A stretch of DNA of 43,917 nucleotides from Acidovorax sp. NO-1 (GCF_000238595.1 NZ_AGTS01000099.1:1-43917); one strand, 5' to 3'. Positions 10,367-20,256 are shown, numbered from the stretch's first letter. Made by a program: numbers and translations. The notes: generated by a model not told the origin, from the letters alone.

Positions 10367-11611
10367 TCAGGGGGTGCGCACCTTGACCCGGGCACCGTCG
10401 GTCAGCGCAGCGGGCGGGTACACCACCACCTGCGCGCCCGCTTGCAGCCCCTCTTTCACCCAGGCGTGGGTGCTACCACGCGCCTCCAGCACCACCGGCG
10501 TGCGCCGTGCCCGGCCACCCTCGACCACAAACACGGCCATGCGCGGCGCGGCAGCTTCCGCCATGGGGGCCGATGCGGCGCCGTCGCTGACAGGCAGCGG
10601 GAACAGCGCGCTCACCGACACCAGCGTGGCGTCCGGCGCCTCGCGGGTGAGCACACGCGCCACCACGCGGTAGCCGTCGCCCAGTGCGGCCCACTGCGCG
10701 GGCGGGCTGGTCAGGTCAATCAGCACGTTGACCCGCTGCTCTTCCACGCCCAACGCCGACACCTTGGTGAACGCGACCGGCTCCACGCTGCGCACGCGCC
10801 CCTGCAACACGCCCGGCCCGCCCCAGCGCTCGATGCGCACGGGGCTGCCCGGGCGCACCTGCAGCGCATCGGTGGACAGCAGCGGGGCCACCACTTCGAG
10901 CTGCGCGGTGTCGCCCACCTCGACCAGCACGGTGCCCAGCGCCACCACGCCCTCGCTGGCCTGCGCCACGCGCAGCACGCGGCCGGCCACGGGGGCCAGC
11001 ACCTCGAAGGCCTTGCCGGCCGGAGCGCCGCCGGGACGCTCTACCACATCGAGCGCCGCACGGGCCTGGGCCAGATCGGCGCGGGCCACCTGCTGGTCCT
11101 GCACCGCGGCGTCGGTGTCTCTTTCGGCGGCCTGCAGCGCCAGGCGCTCGGTATCGAGCCGCGTCGGGGCCACAAAGCCCTGCTGGGCCAGCTGTTCACT
11201 GCGCCGCAGGTCGTTGCGGGCCTGCGCCTGCGCCACCCGGCTGCGTTCGATGCGCACGGCTGCGCGCTGCACATTGGCCTGTGCGGCAGTGACGCGTGCC
11301 TGCTGCTCGCGCAGGCTGCGCTCGTCGAGCAAGGCGGGCATGGCGGGGGTGATGCGCGCCACCACGTCACCCGCCTGCACCGCATCGCCCTCACGCAGCG
11401 CAATGCGCGCCAGCCGCCCGGCCAGGGGGGCCGAGATGCTGTAGCGGTCGCGCAGGCGGGTCTTCGCGTCTTCATCGATGCCCGCCTCGAAGCGCCCCTG
11501 CACCACGCCAGCCGCCTCCACCGGCAGCGGCCGGGGCGCAAACGCCCACACCAGCAGTGCACCCAGCACCACCAGCGCACCCCCAGCCAGCATCAACGTT
11601 TTCTTTTGCAT
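10367..11611 (-). CDS. HlyD/RND-type periplasmic adaptor of an ABC exporter
   Basis: This membrane-fusion adaptor joins an inner-membrane ABC transporter to the periplasm or an outer-membrane channel. The 414-residue product has an N-terminal anchor (LMLAGGALVVLGALLVWAF), a lipoyl half-motif (SISAPLAGRLARIALREGDAVQAGDVVARI), a long alpha-hairpin rich in Ala, Arg and Gln (about 95-190), the second lipoyl half (VLAPVAGRVLRVAQASEGVV) and beta-barrel regions. An ATG six bases upstream (11617) is too close to the AGGGA ribosome site; 11611 gives 7-base spacing and is preferred. It follows the permease by about 45 bp. The set ATPase-permease-adaptor resembles DevBCA/MacAB systems; the cargo is unknown. 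Confidence 0.88.
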   Translation of the reverse strand: MQKKTLMLAGGALVVLGALLVWAFAPRPLPVEAAGVVQGRFEAGIDEDAKTRLRDRYSISAPLAGRLARIALREGDAVQAGDVVARITPAMPALLDERSLREQQARVTAAQANVQRAAVRIERSRVAQAQARNDLRRSEQLAQQGFVAPTRLDTERLALQAAERDTDAAVQDQQVARADLAQARAALDVVERPGGAPAGKAFEVLAPVAGRVLRVAQASEGVVALGTVLVEVGDTAQLEVVAPLLSTDALQVRPGSPVRIERWGGPGVLQGRVRSVEPVAFTKVSALGVEEQRVNVLIDLTSPPAQWAALGDGYRVVARVLTREAPDATLVSVSALFPLPVSDGAASAPMAEAAAPRMAVFVVEGGRARRTPVVLEARGSTHAWVKEGLQAGAQVVVYPPAALTDGARVKVRTP

Positions 11612-11656
11612 TGCCATATCCCTGTTGCTTGCATTGTTCGCCTTGTTCGCCGCCGC

Positions 11657-14026
11657 CTATTCGCGCGTCTTGAGCGCTCCCACCATGTCCAGCCGGTCGA
11701 TCTGCCGGCGCACCACCAGGGCGCTGGCCAGGCCGGCTGCCACCACGCACAGGCCCGCCCAGGCATAGGTGCGCGCACTGATGACCACCGGGAACAGAAA
11801 CTGGTCGTTCTTGAGCAGTTCCACCAGCAGGTGCACCAGCCCCCAGCCCATGCACATTCCCAGCGGCAGCGCCAGCGCGATGCCAATCGCCAGTTCGCCC
11901 AGCAGCAGCGCCGACACTTCGCCCCGCGTAAATCCCAGCACGCGCAGGCTGGCCAGCTCCCAGGTGCGCTCGGCCAGCGCAATGCGGGCGTTGTTGTAGA
12001 CCACGCCCACCGCGATCACGGCCGCAAACAGCGTGAGGATGGTGCTCATGATGCGCACATTGCGCGCGCTCACATCCTGCATGTTGCGCAGCAGCGTGGC
12101 CTTGCTGAAGGCGCCCGCCACCACCGGCAGGGCCTTGGTGGCCGCCAGAAAGCGCGCCTCCGAGCCCGGCTCCAGCGCCACGTCGAACTGCGAGGCCACA
12201 TCGCCCTCTTGCAGCCAGCGGTTGAGCACGTCACGCTGCACATACGCGTTCAGTCCCATCATTTCGCGCACGGTGGCCTGCACCGGCACCTGCAGCGTGC
12301 GCTGGCGGCCCTCCAGCACCTCCAGGCGCACCATGTCGCCCACGCGCACGCCGAGTTTGTCGGCCAGGCGGTCGGTGAGCAGCAGGCCGGCATCGGGCAC
12401 GGGGCTTTGCCGGCCATCCACGTCGATCACGCGCAAGATCTGCGCACCCGGTGCCACGCCTTGCAGCCCCACCCGCTCGCTGCGGTGGCCATAGGCCATG
12501 CGCACGGCCACGCTGCGCGTGGGCTCCACGCCCGTGACCCCGGGCAGGCGCGCCAGCTGCAGGCGGGCCAGGGCATCCACCGGCTCGGCCATCCACACGT
12601 TCACGTCGCTGCGCATCGCCAGGTGAAAAGTGGTGTCCACGATGTGATCGATGGCATCGCGAAAGAAGTTGCCCATGACCACAATGGCCACCGCCGCCGC
12701 CGTGCCACCAATGGTGAGCGTGGTGCGCAGGGGCTTGCGCTCCATGTTGCGCAGGATCATGCGCAGCCCGGCCGGTATGCGGCGCACGCCCAGGCGCTCC
12801 AACACCGTGCGGCGGTACTGGCCCGGCGCCGGCGGGCGCATGGCCTCTGCCGGAGCCAGGCGCACGGTGGCCCCGATGGCGCTGAGCGTGCCCAGCAGCG
12901 CGGTACCGCCCGTCACACCTGCACCCACCAGAATCAGCCACGGCGCGATGCGGTGTTCGAACACCGGAAAAAAGAAGAACTCGGCGTACAAGCCGGTCAG
13001 CATCGTGCCCAGCCAGTAGCCCAGCGCCACGCCCAGTGCCAGCCCCACCACCACGATCACGGCCACCAGCTTGAGGTAATGCCCGGCAATGGCCGCATTG
13101 GCATAGCCCAGCGCCTTGAGTGCGGCAATTTGCTCACGCTGCGTGGCCACCAGGCGCGAGAGCACCACATGCAGCAAAAAGGCCGCCACGGCCAGAAAGA
13201 TGGCGGGCAGCAAGGTGCCCATCACGCGCTGCTCCTTGATCTCGTTGTCGAGCATGGAGTGCGATGCCTGGTCCTCGCGGCCGCGGGCGTCGCGACCGCC
13301 ATAGGGCGCCAGCAGGCGCGAGAGGCCATCGAGCACGGCGGGCTCTGACGCCTGCGGCGCCAGCTTGACGGCGACGCGGTTGAATGCGCCCTGCATGTCG
13401 TAGGCTGCGGCCAATGCCTCGCGGTCCACCCAGAACACGCCAAAGCCGCGAAGGTCGGGCATGCCCGCCAGGCCCGCAAAGATGTATTCGGGCGACAGCG
13501 CCGTGCCCACGATGCGCAGCGTGCGGCGCTTGCCATTGACCAGCGCAATCAGCTCGTCGCCCGGGTGCAGCCCGCGCACGCGGGCAAAGCCTTCGGACAC
13601 CAGCGCATCGATGGCGCTGTCGCTGCGGCCCTGCCCCGCGCCGGGCGGGGCCAGGGCACGCCCGCTGCGCACCGTGACCTGGTTCATGCGCGGCGGCTGG
13701 CGCAGGTCCACGCCAATGAGCTGGCCAATGATGGGATCGACCAACCCGGCGATTTCCACACGCACCACCTGCTCCACCGTCACCTGCACATCGGCCACGC
13801 CGCGCAACACCTCGGCCAGCGCCAGCGGCGCACGCTTGACGGCGGCAAACGCATCGGCAAAGTGGCCCTGGGCATAAAACTGGTCGCGCGCCAGCGCCAG
13901 CGAATCCACCGCCGACAAGGTGGTGATGAAGCCCCCCAGGCCGCTGGCCACCACCAGCGCGATGGTGAGCGCCTGGCTCCACATGCGGCGAAGGTCGCGC
14001 AGCAGTTTGCGGTCGAGGGCTTTCAT
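11657..14026 (-). CDS. FtsX-type ABC transporter permease with two FtsX domains
   Basis: This 789-residue permease has an N-terminal membrane helix ([22 protein letters not shown], about 14-35), a large periplasmic domain, a three-helix FtsX domain (about 265-400, including [24 protein letters not shown]), another periplasmic domain after [18 protein letters not shown] (about 455-475), and a terminal FtsX domain (about 660-785, with [22 protein letters not shown]). That is the long two-unit permease form of mechanotransmission-type ABC systems such as LolCDE, MacB and YbbP relatives. The frame is open far upstream, but the ATG at 14026 gives the expected N-terminus [15 protein letters not shown]. 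It lies between its ATPase and adaptor genes. Substrate unknown. Confidence 0.88.
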   Translation of the reverse strand: MKALDRKLLRDLRRMWSQALTIALVVASGLGGFITTLSAVDSLALARDQFYAQGHFADAFAAVKRAPLALAEVLRGVADVQVTVEQVVRVEIAGLVDPIIGQLIGVDLRQPPRMNQVTVRSGRALAPPGAGQGRSDSAIDALVSEGFARVRGLHPGDELIALVNGKRRTLRIVGTALSPEYIFAGLAGMPDLRGFGVFWVDREALAAAYDMQGAFNRVAVKLAPQASEPAVLDGLSRLLAPYGGRDARGREDQASHSMLDNEIKEQRVMGTLLPAIFLAVAAFLLHVVLSRLVATQREQIAALKALGYANAAIAGHYLKLVAVIVVVGLALGVALGYWLGTMLTGLYAEFFFFPVFEHRIAPWLILVGAGVTGGTALLGTLSAIGATVRLAPAEAMRPPAPGQYRRTVLERLGVRRIPAGLRMILRNMERKPLRTTLTIGGTAAAVAIVVMGNFFRDAIDHIVDTTFHLAMRSDVNVWMAEPVDALARLQLARLPGVTGVEPTRSVAVRMAYGHRSERVGLQGVAPGAQILRVIDVDGRQSPVPDAGLLLTDRLADKLGVRVGDMVRLEVLEGRQRTLQVPVQATVREMMGLNAYVQRDVLNRWLQEGDVASQFDVALEPGSEARFLAATKALPVVAGAFSKATLLRNMQDVSARNVRIMSTILTLFAAVIAVGVVYNNARIALAERTWELASLRVLGFTRGEVSALLLGELAIGIALALPLGMCMGWGLVHLLVELLKNDQFLFPVVISARTYAWAGLCVVAAGLASALVVRRQIDRLDMVGALKTRE

Positions 14027-14093
14027 CCTGTTGTGCCGCGGTGGATCAGCGAACCCCCAGCAGCGCACGAGCGCGCGGGCGATTTTTGGCGTG

Positions 14094-14840
14094 TCACCAC
14101 GACAGCTCCGAAGGCGAGAGCCGGTGTGCGTTGCGCTCGATGCGTGCGATGGTGCCGTCCACCAGGTACACCACGCGGTCGGCCATGGCAGCGATGGCCG
14201 CGTTGTGCGTGATGACCACGGCCGTGGTGCCCAGCTCGGCATTGATGCGGGCGATCACCTCCAGCACCATCTTGCCGGTCTGGTAGTCGAGTGCGCCGGT
14301 GGGCTCGTCGCACAGCAGCACATCGGGGCGCTTGACGATGGCGCGGGCAATCGCCACGCGCTGCTGCTCACCGCCCGACAGCTGCGCCGGAAAGTGGTGC
14401 TGCCGCGGCGTCAGGCCCACCAGGCCAATCGCCTCGTCGATGGGCATGGGGTGCGGTGCGATGTCGGTGACCAGGGCCACGTTTTCGCGCACCGTCAGGC
14501 TGGGGATCAGGTTGTAGAACTGAAAAACAAAACCCACATGCTCGCGCCGGTAGGCGGTGAGCTCACTCTCGCTGGCGCCACTGAGGGCGTGGTCGGCAAA
14601 ACGCACCTCGCCACTGGTGGGCACATCCAGCCCGCCCAGGATGTTGAGCAGCGTGGATTTGCCGCTGCCCGAGGCACCCAGCAGCACCACGAACTCGCCG
14701 CGCACGATGTCGAGATTGACACCGTGCAGCGCGCGCACCTGCACCTCCCCGGTCTGGTAGGTCTTGCAAAGATCGCGTGCATGGAACACCACGTCGGCAG
14801 CGGGCAGGGCCGGGGGGTGAGCAACAAGGGCTTCGGGCAT
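14094..14840 (-). CDS. ABC transporter ATP-binding protein, LolD/MacB type
   Basis: This 248-residue ATPase powers the adjacent permease. It shows Walker [10 protein letters not shown] (about 55-63), a Q-loop at [17 protein letters not shown], the signature [15 protein letters not shown], Walker [13 protein letters not shown] and the switch His in VVITHN. The sequence [19 protein letters not shown] near the N-terminus is the LolD/MacB-type start. It is first in the four-gene run ATPase, permease, adaptor, kinase fusion (gaps of 67, 45 and 14 bp). An FNR-type box lies 56 bp upstream of the ATG, which hints at oxygen-linked control. Confidence 0.93.
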   Translation of the reverse strand: MPEALVAHPPALPAADVVFHARDLCKTYQTGEVQVRALHGVNLDIVRGEFVVLLGASGSGKSTLLNILGGLDVPTSGEVRFADHALSGASESELTAYRREHVGFVFQFYNLIPSLTVRENVALVTDIAPHPMPIDEAIGLVGLTPRQHHFPAQLSGGEQQRVAIARAIVKRPDVLLCDEPTGALDYQTGKMVLEVIARINAELGTTAVVITHNAAIAAMADRVVYLVDGTIARIERNAHRLSPSELSW

Positions 14841-14896
14841 CGGAGGCAGCGCAGTGCGCCGGGCGTGAGAACGACGCCAACCAGTGTGGGCGCAGC

Positions 14897-14910
14897 TTGA
14901 TGCATGTCAA
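14897..14910. promoter_or_regulatory. FNR/Anr-type box upstream of the ABC operon
   Basis: TTGATGCATGTCAA has one mismatch to TTGAT-N4-ATCAA. On the strand of the operon it reads TTGACATGCATCAA, one base different from the box upstream of pobA. A further ATCAA half-site lies at 14920-14924. The rest of the 182-bp gap between the ATPase start and repeat copy B shows nothing else clear; any -10 downstream is weak. Confidence 0.45.
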
Positions 14911-15022
14911 CTGTGCTGGATCAAGCAAAACGCACAAAGGGCCGTCGCGGGCACGCCGGGATTGCAGCTGGCCGAAACGCATCCGCCTCCGTAGCCGGTA
15001 CCCCGGCCAAGAAACGCTACTG

Positions 15023-15084
15023 AAAACATAGCTTTCAGCGCTTTACCCATAAGCGCCAGATGCCATTTCGACTGGTATTTTCAG
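15023..15084 (+). repeat. Interspersed hairpin repeat, copy B
   Basis: The element reads ATAGCT, hairpin GCGCTT/AAGCGC (15038-15056, 7-base loop), CAGATGCC, then a tail ending TTTTCAG. It matches the copies at 5957-6013 and 32531-32590 in block order. Its last bases contain the stop codon of the minus-strand rarD gene (15081-15083). Confidence 0.75.
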
Positions 15085-15989
15085 CCCCGACTACCCCCGC
15101 CAAGCCGCACTGACGCGCTGGCGCCGCCCCGGTGCGCCCACCACCCCTCCACGCTGTACACCAGCAGAGCCGTCCAGATCAGTACAAAGCCCACCAGGCG
15201 TGCTGGCTCGAAGGGTTCGCGGAACAGCCAGACCCCCAACGCAAATTGCAGACTGGGCGAGATGTACTGGAGGATGCCCATGGTGGCCAAAGGAATCCGG
15301 CGCGCACCCGCGGCAAACAGCAACAGGGGCACCGCCGTCAGGGGGCCAGCCACCAGCAGCCAGCCCACGGTGGCGGCATCCCCGTGCACCAGCGCACCCT
15401 GCCCCTGCGACGCCCAGACACCCAGGGCCACCACCGCCACCGGCGCCAGCACCAGGGTCTCCAGCGCCAAGCCTTCCAGCGCCCCCAGCGTGGCCACCTT
15501 GCGCAGCAGGCCGTAAAAGCCAAAGCTCAGTGCCAGCACCAGCGCAATCCAGGGCACGCGGCCGGTCTGCACCGCCAGCCACAGCACGCCCGACGCTGCC
15601 ACCGCCACGGCCAGCCACTGCCCGGGGCGCGGCCGTTCGTGCAGAAACACAAAACCCAGCGCCACATTCACCAGCGGCAGGATGAAATACCCCAGGCTGG
15701 CGTCCACCACGTGCTGGTTCTGCACCGCCCAGACATAGGTGAGCCAGTTGCCCGACAGCAGCAGCGCCGACACCACAAATGCCCCCAGCACCCTGGGCTG
15801 ACCCCACAGCGCGCGCATCCAGCCCCACTGGCTGCGCACCGCCAGCACCGCGAACACAAACACCAGCGACCACACGGTGCGGTGGGCCACCACCTCCAGC
15901 GCGGGTACCTGGGCCACCTGCCGGAAATACAGCGGGAACAGGCCCCAAGCCATGTAGGCAAGGGCTGCATAGACGATTCCTGGGTTCAT
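15081..15989 (-). CDS. rarD: EamA-family transporter, RarD type
   Basis: This 302-residue inner-membrane permease of the drug/metabolite transporter superfamily has about ten helices. RarD markers are the opening GIVYAALAYMAWGLFPLYFRQV, NWLTYVWAVQNQHVVDASLGYFILPLVNVALG in the middle and the late ILQYISPSLQFALGVWLFREPF. The substrate is not established for the family; the E. coli name comes from a chloramphenicol-sensitivity link. A TTG 21 bases upstream is in frame, but the ATG at 15989 gives the usual N-terminus and length. The stop codon is supplied by repeat copy B. It lies downstream of ychF but is separated from it by a strong terminator. Confidence 0.88.
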   Translation of the reverse strand: MNPGIVYAALAYMAWGLFPLYFRQVAQVPALEVVAHRTVWSLVFVFAVLAVRSQWGWMRALWGQPRVLGAFVVSALLLSGNWLTYVWAVQNQHVVDASLGYFILPLVNVALGFVFLHERPRPGQWLAVAVAASGVLWLAVQTGRVPWIALVLALSFGFYGLLRKVATLGALEGLALETLVLAPVAVVALGVWASQGQGALVHGDAATVGWLLVAGPLTAVPLLLFAAGARRIPLATMGILQYISPSLQFALGVWLFREPFEPARLVGFVLIWTALLVYSVEGWWAHRGGASASVRLGGGSRG

Positions 15990-16049
15990 AGCGTGAGAAG
16001 TAGAGCGCAACCGGCCATGCGGGTAGCTCGGCCTGGGACACGACGGCAG

Positions 16050-16083
16050 AAAAAATCCCTGCAGCGCGAGACGGTGCAGGGAT
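16050..16083 (-). terminator. Intrinsic terminator of ychF
   Basis: On the minus strand, a perfect 9-bp stem ATCCCTGCA/TGCAGGGAT with an 11-base loop is followed by a T-run. It lies 40 bp after the ychF stop. Confidence 0.9.
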
Positions 16084-16123
16084 GGAGGGCGAATGCACGG
16101 GCGAGGGGCAAGGCCCCACCGGG

Positions 16124-17218
16124 TCAGACGTTGAACAGGAAGTTCAGCACATCTCCGTCTTTCACCACGTATTCCTTGCCTTCAGCACGCATCTTGCCGG
16201 CATCCTTCGCGCCCTGCTCGCCCTTGTAGGCAATGAAATCGTCGAACGCAATGGTCTGCGCGCGGATGAAACCGCGTTCAAAGTCACCGTGGATCACGCC
16301 TGCGGCCTGGGGCGCAGTGTCCCCGATGTGGATGGTCCAGGCGCGCACTTCCTTCACGCCGGCGGTGAAGTAGGTCTGCAAGCCCAGCAGCTTGAAGGCA
16401 CCCCGGATCAGGCGGGCCAGGCCCGGTTCGGTCTGCCCCATCTCGGCCAGGAACATGTCGCGGTCTTCGTCGCTCATCTCAGCCATTTCGGCTTCCATCT
16501 TGGCGCAAATCGCTACCACAGGGGCGTTCTGGCTGGCGGCGTATTCCTTCAGGCGATCCAGGAAAGGGTTGTTCTCGAAACCGTCTTCGCTCACATTGCC
16601 GACAAACATGGCCGGTTTGGCGGTGATCAGGCACAGGGACTTGAGCAGGGGCTGCTCTTCCTTGGTGACTTCCACGGAGCGGGCAGGCTTGCCTTCGTTC
16701 AGCGCAGCCTGGATGCGCGTGAGCAGGGCCACCAGCTTGGCAGCGTCCTTGTCGTTGCCGGATTTGGCGGCCTTGGTGTAGCGGTTGAGCGCCTTCTCGA
16801 CGGTACCCATGTCGGCCAGGCACAGTTCGGTCTGAATGACCTCGATATCGGAGATCGGGTCTACCTTGCCCGCAACGTGGATCACGTTGTCGTCTTCAAA
16901 GCAGCGCACCACGTTGACGATGGCGTCGGTTTCACGGATGTGGGCCAGAAACTGGTTGCCCAGGCCTTCGCCCTGGCTGGCACCGGCCACCAGGCCGGCA
17001 ATGTCCACAAACTCGACGATGGCAGGCACGATGCGCTCTGGCGAGATGATCTCGGCGAGTTGCTGCAGGCGCGGGTCGGGCACTTCCACCACGCCCACAT
17101 TGGGCTCGATGGTGCAGAAAGGGTAGTTCTCGGCGGCAATGCCAGCCTTGGTCAGCGCGTTGAAGAGGGTGGACTTGCCGACGTTGGGCAGGCCCACGAT
17201 GCCGCATTGGAGGCTCAT
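16124..17218 (-). CDS. ychF: Redox-responsive ATPase YchF (Obg-like P-loop protein)
   Basis: YchF is a ribosome-associated P-loop NTPase of the Obg group that prefers ATP and has been linked to oxidative-stress control. The 364-residue product has Walker [10 protein letters not shown] at 9-17, the [12 protein letters not shown] switch region, [20 protein letters not shown], a coiled helical insertion (about 130-200) and a C-terminal TGS domain ending [10 protein letters not shown]. Length equals the usual 363 residues. It is followed by its own terminator. The 83 bp upstream to the MOSC gene are long enough for a promoter, but I see no clear boxes. Confidence 0.97.
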   Translation of the reverse strand: MSLQCGIVGLPNVGKSTLFNALTKAGIAAENYPFCTIEPNVGVVEVPDPRLQQLAEIISPERIVPAIVEFVDIAGLVAGASQGEGLGNQFLAHIRETDAIVNVVRCFEDDNVIHVAGKVDPISDIEVIQTELCLADMGTVEKALNRYTKAAKSGNDKDAAKLVALLTRIQAALNEGKPARSVEVTKEEQPLLKSLCLITAKPAMFVGNVSEDGFENNPFLDRLKEYAASQNAPVVAICAKMEAEMAEMSDEDRDMFLAEMGQTEPGLARLIRGAFKLLGLQTYFTAGVKEVRAWTIHIGDTAPQAAGVIHGDFERGFIRAQTIAFDDFIAYKGEQGAKDAGKMRAEGKEYVVKDGDVLNFLFNV

Positions 17219-17301
17219 GGCAGGGCTTTCTAGGGTTCTGGGGACAAACCGCAGATTTTACGGGCCTGCCACCGCTCCCTTTGCTCAGCAGTCACGCGCC
17301 C

Positions 17302-18171
17302 TCATTCGAAGCGCAGATTGGCAGCCACCCGCTGCCCCACGCGCAGCACCTGGCCAGCCCCCTGGCGCACGATGGCATTCATTCCAAAGGTGATGGCGCC
17401 GTCAAGCCGCTTGTCCTTGCGGTAGCTGCGCAGCGTGTCACCCACCTCAGGGCTGGTCTCGGCAGTTGCCGGGTCGATGTTGGGAATGGGGCAGCGCCCG
17501 CAGGGCTTTACGGGTTGCAGGTGGACCTCTTGCTCCGGGCTGTCGACCCGCAGCAGATCCATGCGGTCTTCGTCGTGCGCGTCCAGCCCCGCCAGCACCA
17601 CGTTGGGCCGAAACCGCTCAATGCCCACCGCAGCGTGGCCGCCCGCCTCCAGGCGCGCATTGAGCTGCGCCATCGAGGCCTCGCTGGCAATCAGCACCGG
17701 GAAGCCATCAGAAAACTGGTTGGGCGCCTCGATGCCCCCGGTCCATTGCATGCTCGACAGGCGTCGGTGTTCGGGGTCAAAACGCACCATCCGGCAGGGC
17801 TGCCCCAGAAAGTCGGTGAACCACTGCGCAGCGACAGCCCCCATGTCCCATGCGGGCACGGTGTCGCGCCACACGGTCACCGTGGCGGGCGCCTCGACGG
17901 CATCGATGGCCACATGCAACGCCAACATGCCGGGTGCGCGAAGCACCATTTCGTCGCGCTTGAGCTGGGGCCGCACCAGTGCCATGCGCGGCAGCGAGCG
18001 CTGGGTCAGGAACTTGCCTTCGGCATCCACCACCATCCAGGCGCGGTCCAGGTCGAGCCCGGTTTCAGTGAGCAGAGCTTCCTGCACCTCAATGCCCGCA
18101 CACGATTTGACCGGATACACAAACAGGCGCGCGATGGTGCCAAACACGTCGGAATCAGGATGAAAGCTCAC
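17302..18171 (-). CDS. MOSC-domain protein with MOSC N-terminal beta-barrel
   Basis: This is a 289-residue protein of the YcbX-like group. The MOSC_N domain (about 10-125) starts with IARLFVYPVKSCAGIEV, and the MOSC domain (about 135-285) carries FRPNVVLAGLDAHDEDRMDLL and KPCGRCPIPNIDPATAE, whose Cys residues fit molybdenum-cofactor-linked sulfur chemistry. Homologues take part in detoxifying N-hydroxylated compounds. The frame is open up to 18270 with an ATG, but that would run into the divergent flavoprotein gene and prepend about 33 unconserved residues. The GTG at 18171 has GAGGAG nine bases upstream and is preferred. Confidence 0.85.
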   Translation of the reverse strand: MSFHPDSDVFGTIARLFVYPVKSCAGIEVQEALLTETGLDLDRAWMVVDAEGKFLTQRSLPRMALVRPQLKRDEMVLRAPGMLALHVAIDAVEAPATVTVWRDTVPAWDMGAVAAQWFTDFLGQPCRMVRFDPEHRRLSSMQWTGGIEAPNQFSDGFPVLIASEASMAQLNARLEAGGHAAVGIERFRPNVVLAGLDAHDEDRMDLLRVDSPEQEVHLQPVKPCGRCPIPNIDPATAETSPEVGDTLRSYRKDKRLDGAITFGMNAIVRQGAGQVLRVGQRVAANLRFE

Positions 18172-18261
18172 GCGATAAGGCTCCTCAAAGAAAGACCGGT
18201 AATTGGCGAGGCCGATTTTGCACTGCGCTGACGGTCCCAAGCCCCCTCCTACAATGCCGCC

Positions 18262-19395
18262 ATGGCCCAAACCTTTGACATCTGTATCCGCGGCGCCGGT
18301 ATCGTAGGAACGACTCTGGCACTGCTGATGGCCCGCGAACGCCTGAAAGTAGCCCTGTTGCCGGCCCCTGGCCCCAAGCCCGCTGCATCGGCCGATGTGC
18401 GTGCCTACGCACTGAACGCAGCGTCAAGGCAACTGCTCGAATCGCTTCGCAGTTGGCCCGACGCGGCACATGCCACCCCCGTGAAATCCATGCAGGTTCA
18501 GGGCGACCAGGGAGGCGCTGTCCGGTTTGATGCGGCCGCCCAGGGGGTAGAGGCGCTGGCCTGGATCGTCGATGTGCCAGCCCTGGAGGCACGGCTCAGG
18601 GAAGCCGTGCGTTACCAGCCACAGGTGGAAATGGTGGATGCCCCCGTTTCGGCAGCGCTGACCGTGGTGTGCGAGGGCCGCACGAGCAGCACCCGCGATG
18701 AATTTGGCGTGAATTTTCAGGTCACCCCGTATGGGCAGCACGCCATCGCCACCCGCCTGCACTGCGAACACCCCCACGGGCAGACGGCGCGGCAGTGGTT
18801 CTCACCCGAGGGGATCCTGGCCTTTTTGCCGCTTGGCGACGCCGGCGGGAACTCTGTGGCGGTGGTGTGGTCCGTTCCGCAGGAGCAGGTCGCGCCGCTT
18901 GTGGCCTTGTCCCCCGAAGAATTTGCGCAAAAGCTCCAATTGGCCAGCCAGGATACGCTGGGGACACTTGAACTGACGGCGCCGCGCGCAGCCTGGCCGC
19001 TGCAGATTGCATTGGCCGACCGTTGGTGCGGCCCCCTGGCGGAAAACGGCAGAAACACGCGCAGCTGGGTGTTGGCGGGGGACGCTGCACACAACGTGCA
19101 TCCGCTGGCGGGTCAGGGACTCAATCTGGGGCTGGCCGATGCCCAGGCCCTGGCGGCCGCCCTGCATGGCCGCGACTATTGGCGCAGGGTGTCGGATCTG
19201 CGACTGCTGCGACGCTATGAACGCGAACGCAAGGCGGCCCTGGCTCCGATGGGCTGGGCAACCGATGGTCTGCAGCAGCTTTTCTCGCGCCCCGAGGCGC
19301 CACTGCAGGCATTGCGCAATTGGGGGATGAAGGGCTTTGAATGGAGCGGCCCTCTGAAAAACTTCGTGGCCCGCCAGGCCATGGGAATACATTGA
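18262..19395 (+). CDS. FAD-dependent monooxygenase, UbiH/VisC family
   Basis: This 377-residue flavoprotein probably hydroxylates a ubiquinone precursor ring. The FAD motif GAGIVG is at 11-16, RAYALNAASRQLLESL is the typical UbiH-like segment, and GDAAHNVHPLAGQGLNLGLADAQAL is the strongly conserved second FAD motif (about 273-297). The middle DG motif, usually ADGxxS, appears as VCEGRTSSTR with Glu for Asp. Which of UbiH, UbiI, UbiF or UbiM it corresponds to cannot be told from sequence reading alone. It is divergent from the MOSC gene (90-bp gap) and 53 bp ahead of dsbC, so the two may be cotranscribed. Confidence 0.85.
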   Translation: MAQTFDICIRGAGIVGTTLALLMARERLKVALLPAPGPKPAASADVRAYALNAASRQLLESLRSWPDAAHATPVKSMQVQGDQGGAVRFDAAAQGVEALAWIVDVPALEARLREAVRYQPQVEMVDAPVSAALTVVCEGRTSSTRDEFGVNFQVTPYGQHAIATRLHCEHPHGQTARQWFSPEGILAFLPLGDAGGNSVAVVWSVPQEQVAPLVALSPEEFAQKLQLASQDTLGTLELTAPRAAWPLQIALADRWCGPLAENGRNTRSWVLAGDAAHNVHPLAGQGLNLGLADAQALAAALHGRDYWRRVSDLRLLRRYERERKAALAPMGWATDGLQQLFSRPEAPLQALRNWGMKGFEWSGPLKNFVARQAMGIH

Positions 19396-19448
19396 CCACA
19401 CCGTCGGCCGACTTGGCAAGGCCGCAAGATTGCTTGAACGAGAACACC

Positions 19449-20174
19449 ATGAAACTGATTCCGGGCCTCATCGCTGCTGCCGCGCTTGCGACCAGTCTTG
19501 CCACCTTTGCGCAAGAGGCTGACATCCGCAAGGCGCTTGCCGAACGCATCCCGCAGATGGACAAGATCGATGAGGTGCGCCCGACGCCCATGAAGGGTCT
19601 CTACGAGGTGCGAATCGGCACTGATCTCTTCTACACGGATGCCAAGGGCAACTATGTGATCCAGGGCGAGCTGATCGACACCAAGATGCGCCGGAACCTG
19701 ACGGAAGATCGCATCGCCAAACTGACCGCTGTCGAGTTCTCCGAGCTGCCGTTGAAAGACGCCTTCACCATTGTGCGCGGTGATGGAAAGCGCAAGGTGG
19801 CCGTGTTTGAGGACCCCAACTGCGGCTACTGCAAGCGCTTTGAGCGCGACATGCAGAACGTTGACAACGTGACGGTGTACCTGTTCCTCTACCCCATCCT
19901 CAGCCCCGACTCTGCGGAAAAATCCCGCAATATCTGGTGCGCCAAGGACCAGGTGGCGGCTTGGCAGGATCTCATGGTGCGCGACAAACCGGTGCCAGCC
20001 GCCAGCTGCGACACCAGCGCCCTCCAGCGCAATCTGGCGTTCGGGCGCAAACACAAGATCACCGGTACCCCCACGCTGATTTTTGCCAATGGCACACGGG
20101 TACCTGGCGCCATTGGCGCCCGGGAAGTCGAAAAACGCCTGGCGGAAGCCAGCGGCGAAACCGCATCCAACTGA
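19449..20174 (+). CDS. dsbC: Thiol:disulfide interchange protein DsbC
   Basis: DsbC is the periplasmic disulfide isomerase that rearranges wrong disulfides and is normally kept reduced by DsbD. The 241-residue precursor has a Sec signal (cleavage after TFA, about residue 21), the N-terminal dimerisation domain (about 22-90, ending in GELIDTKMRRNLTE) and a thioredoxin fold with catalytic CGYC (Cys125 and Cys128). It also has the usual second structural cysteine pair (IWCAKD and ASCDTS) and the cis-Pro loop TGTPTLIF. The reading frame is open upstream, but only the ATG at 19449 places a signal peptide at the N-terminus. Confidence 0.95.
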   Translation: MKLIPGLIAAAALATSLATFAQEADIRKALAERIPQMDKIDEVRPTPMKGLYEVRIGTDLFYTDAKGNYVIQGELIDTKMRRNLTEDRIAKLTAVEFSELPLKDAFTIVRGDGKRKVAVFEDPNCGYCKRFERDMQNVDNVTVYLFLYPILSPDSAEKSRNIWCAKDQVAAWQDLMVRDKPVPAASCDTSALQRNLAFGRKHKITGTPTLIFANGTRVPGAIGAREVEKRLAEASGETASN

Positions 20175-20256
20175 TCTAACCCCCCGGCTTGCCCACAGCC
20201 CGGCCCGGTGCCGCGCCACCTGCCGGCCCCGCAAGCCGCCTCTGCTGCAGCCGTCC

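Noticed and set aside
10442..13348. Very long open frame (over 900 codons) on the plus strand opposite the ABC operon
   Set aside because: Composition is His/Gln/Arg/Ala-rich with no domain, as expected from the antisense frame of GC-rich genes; the minus-strand genes carry clear motifs.
18172..18261. Short gene between the MOSC and flavoprotein genes
   Set aside because: It is fully explained as a divergent promoter gap once the GTG start at 18171 is accepted.
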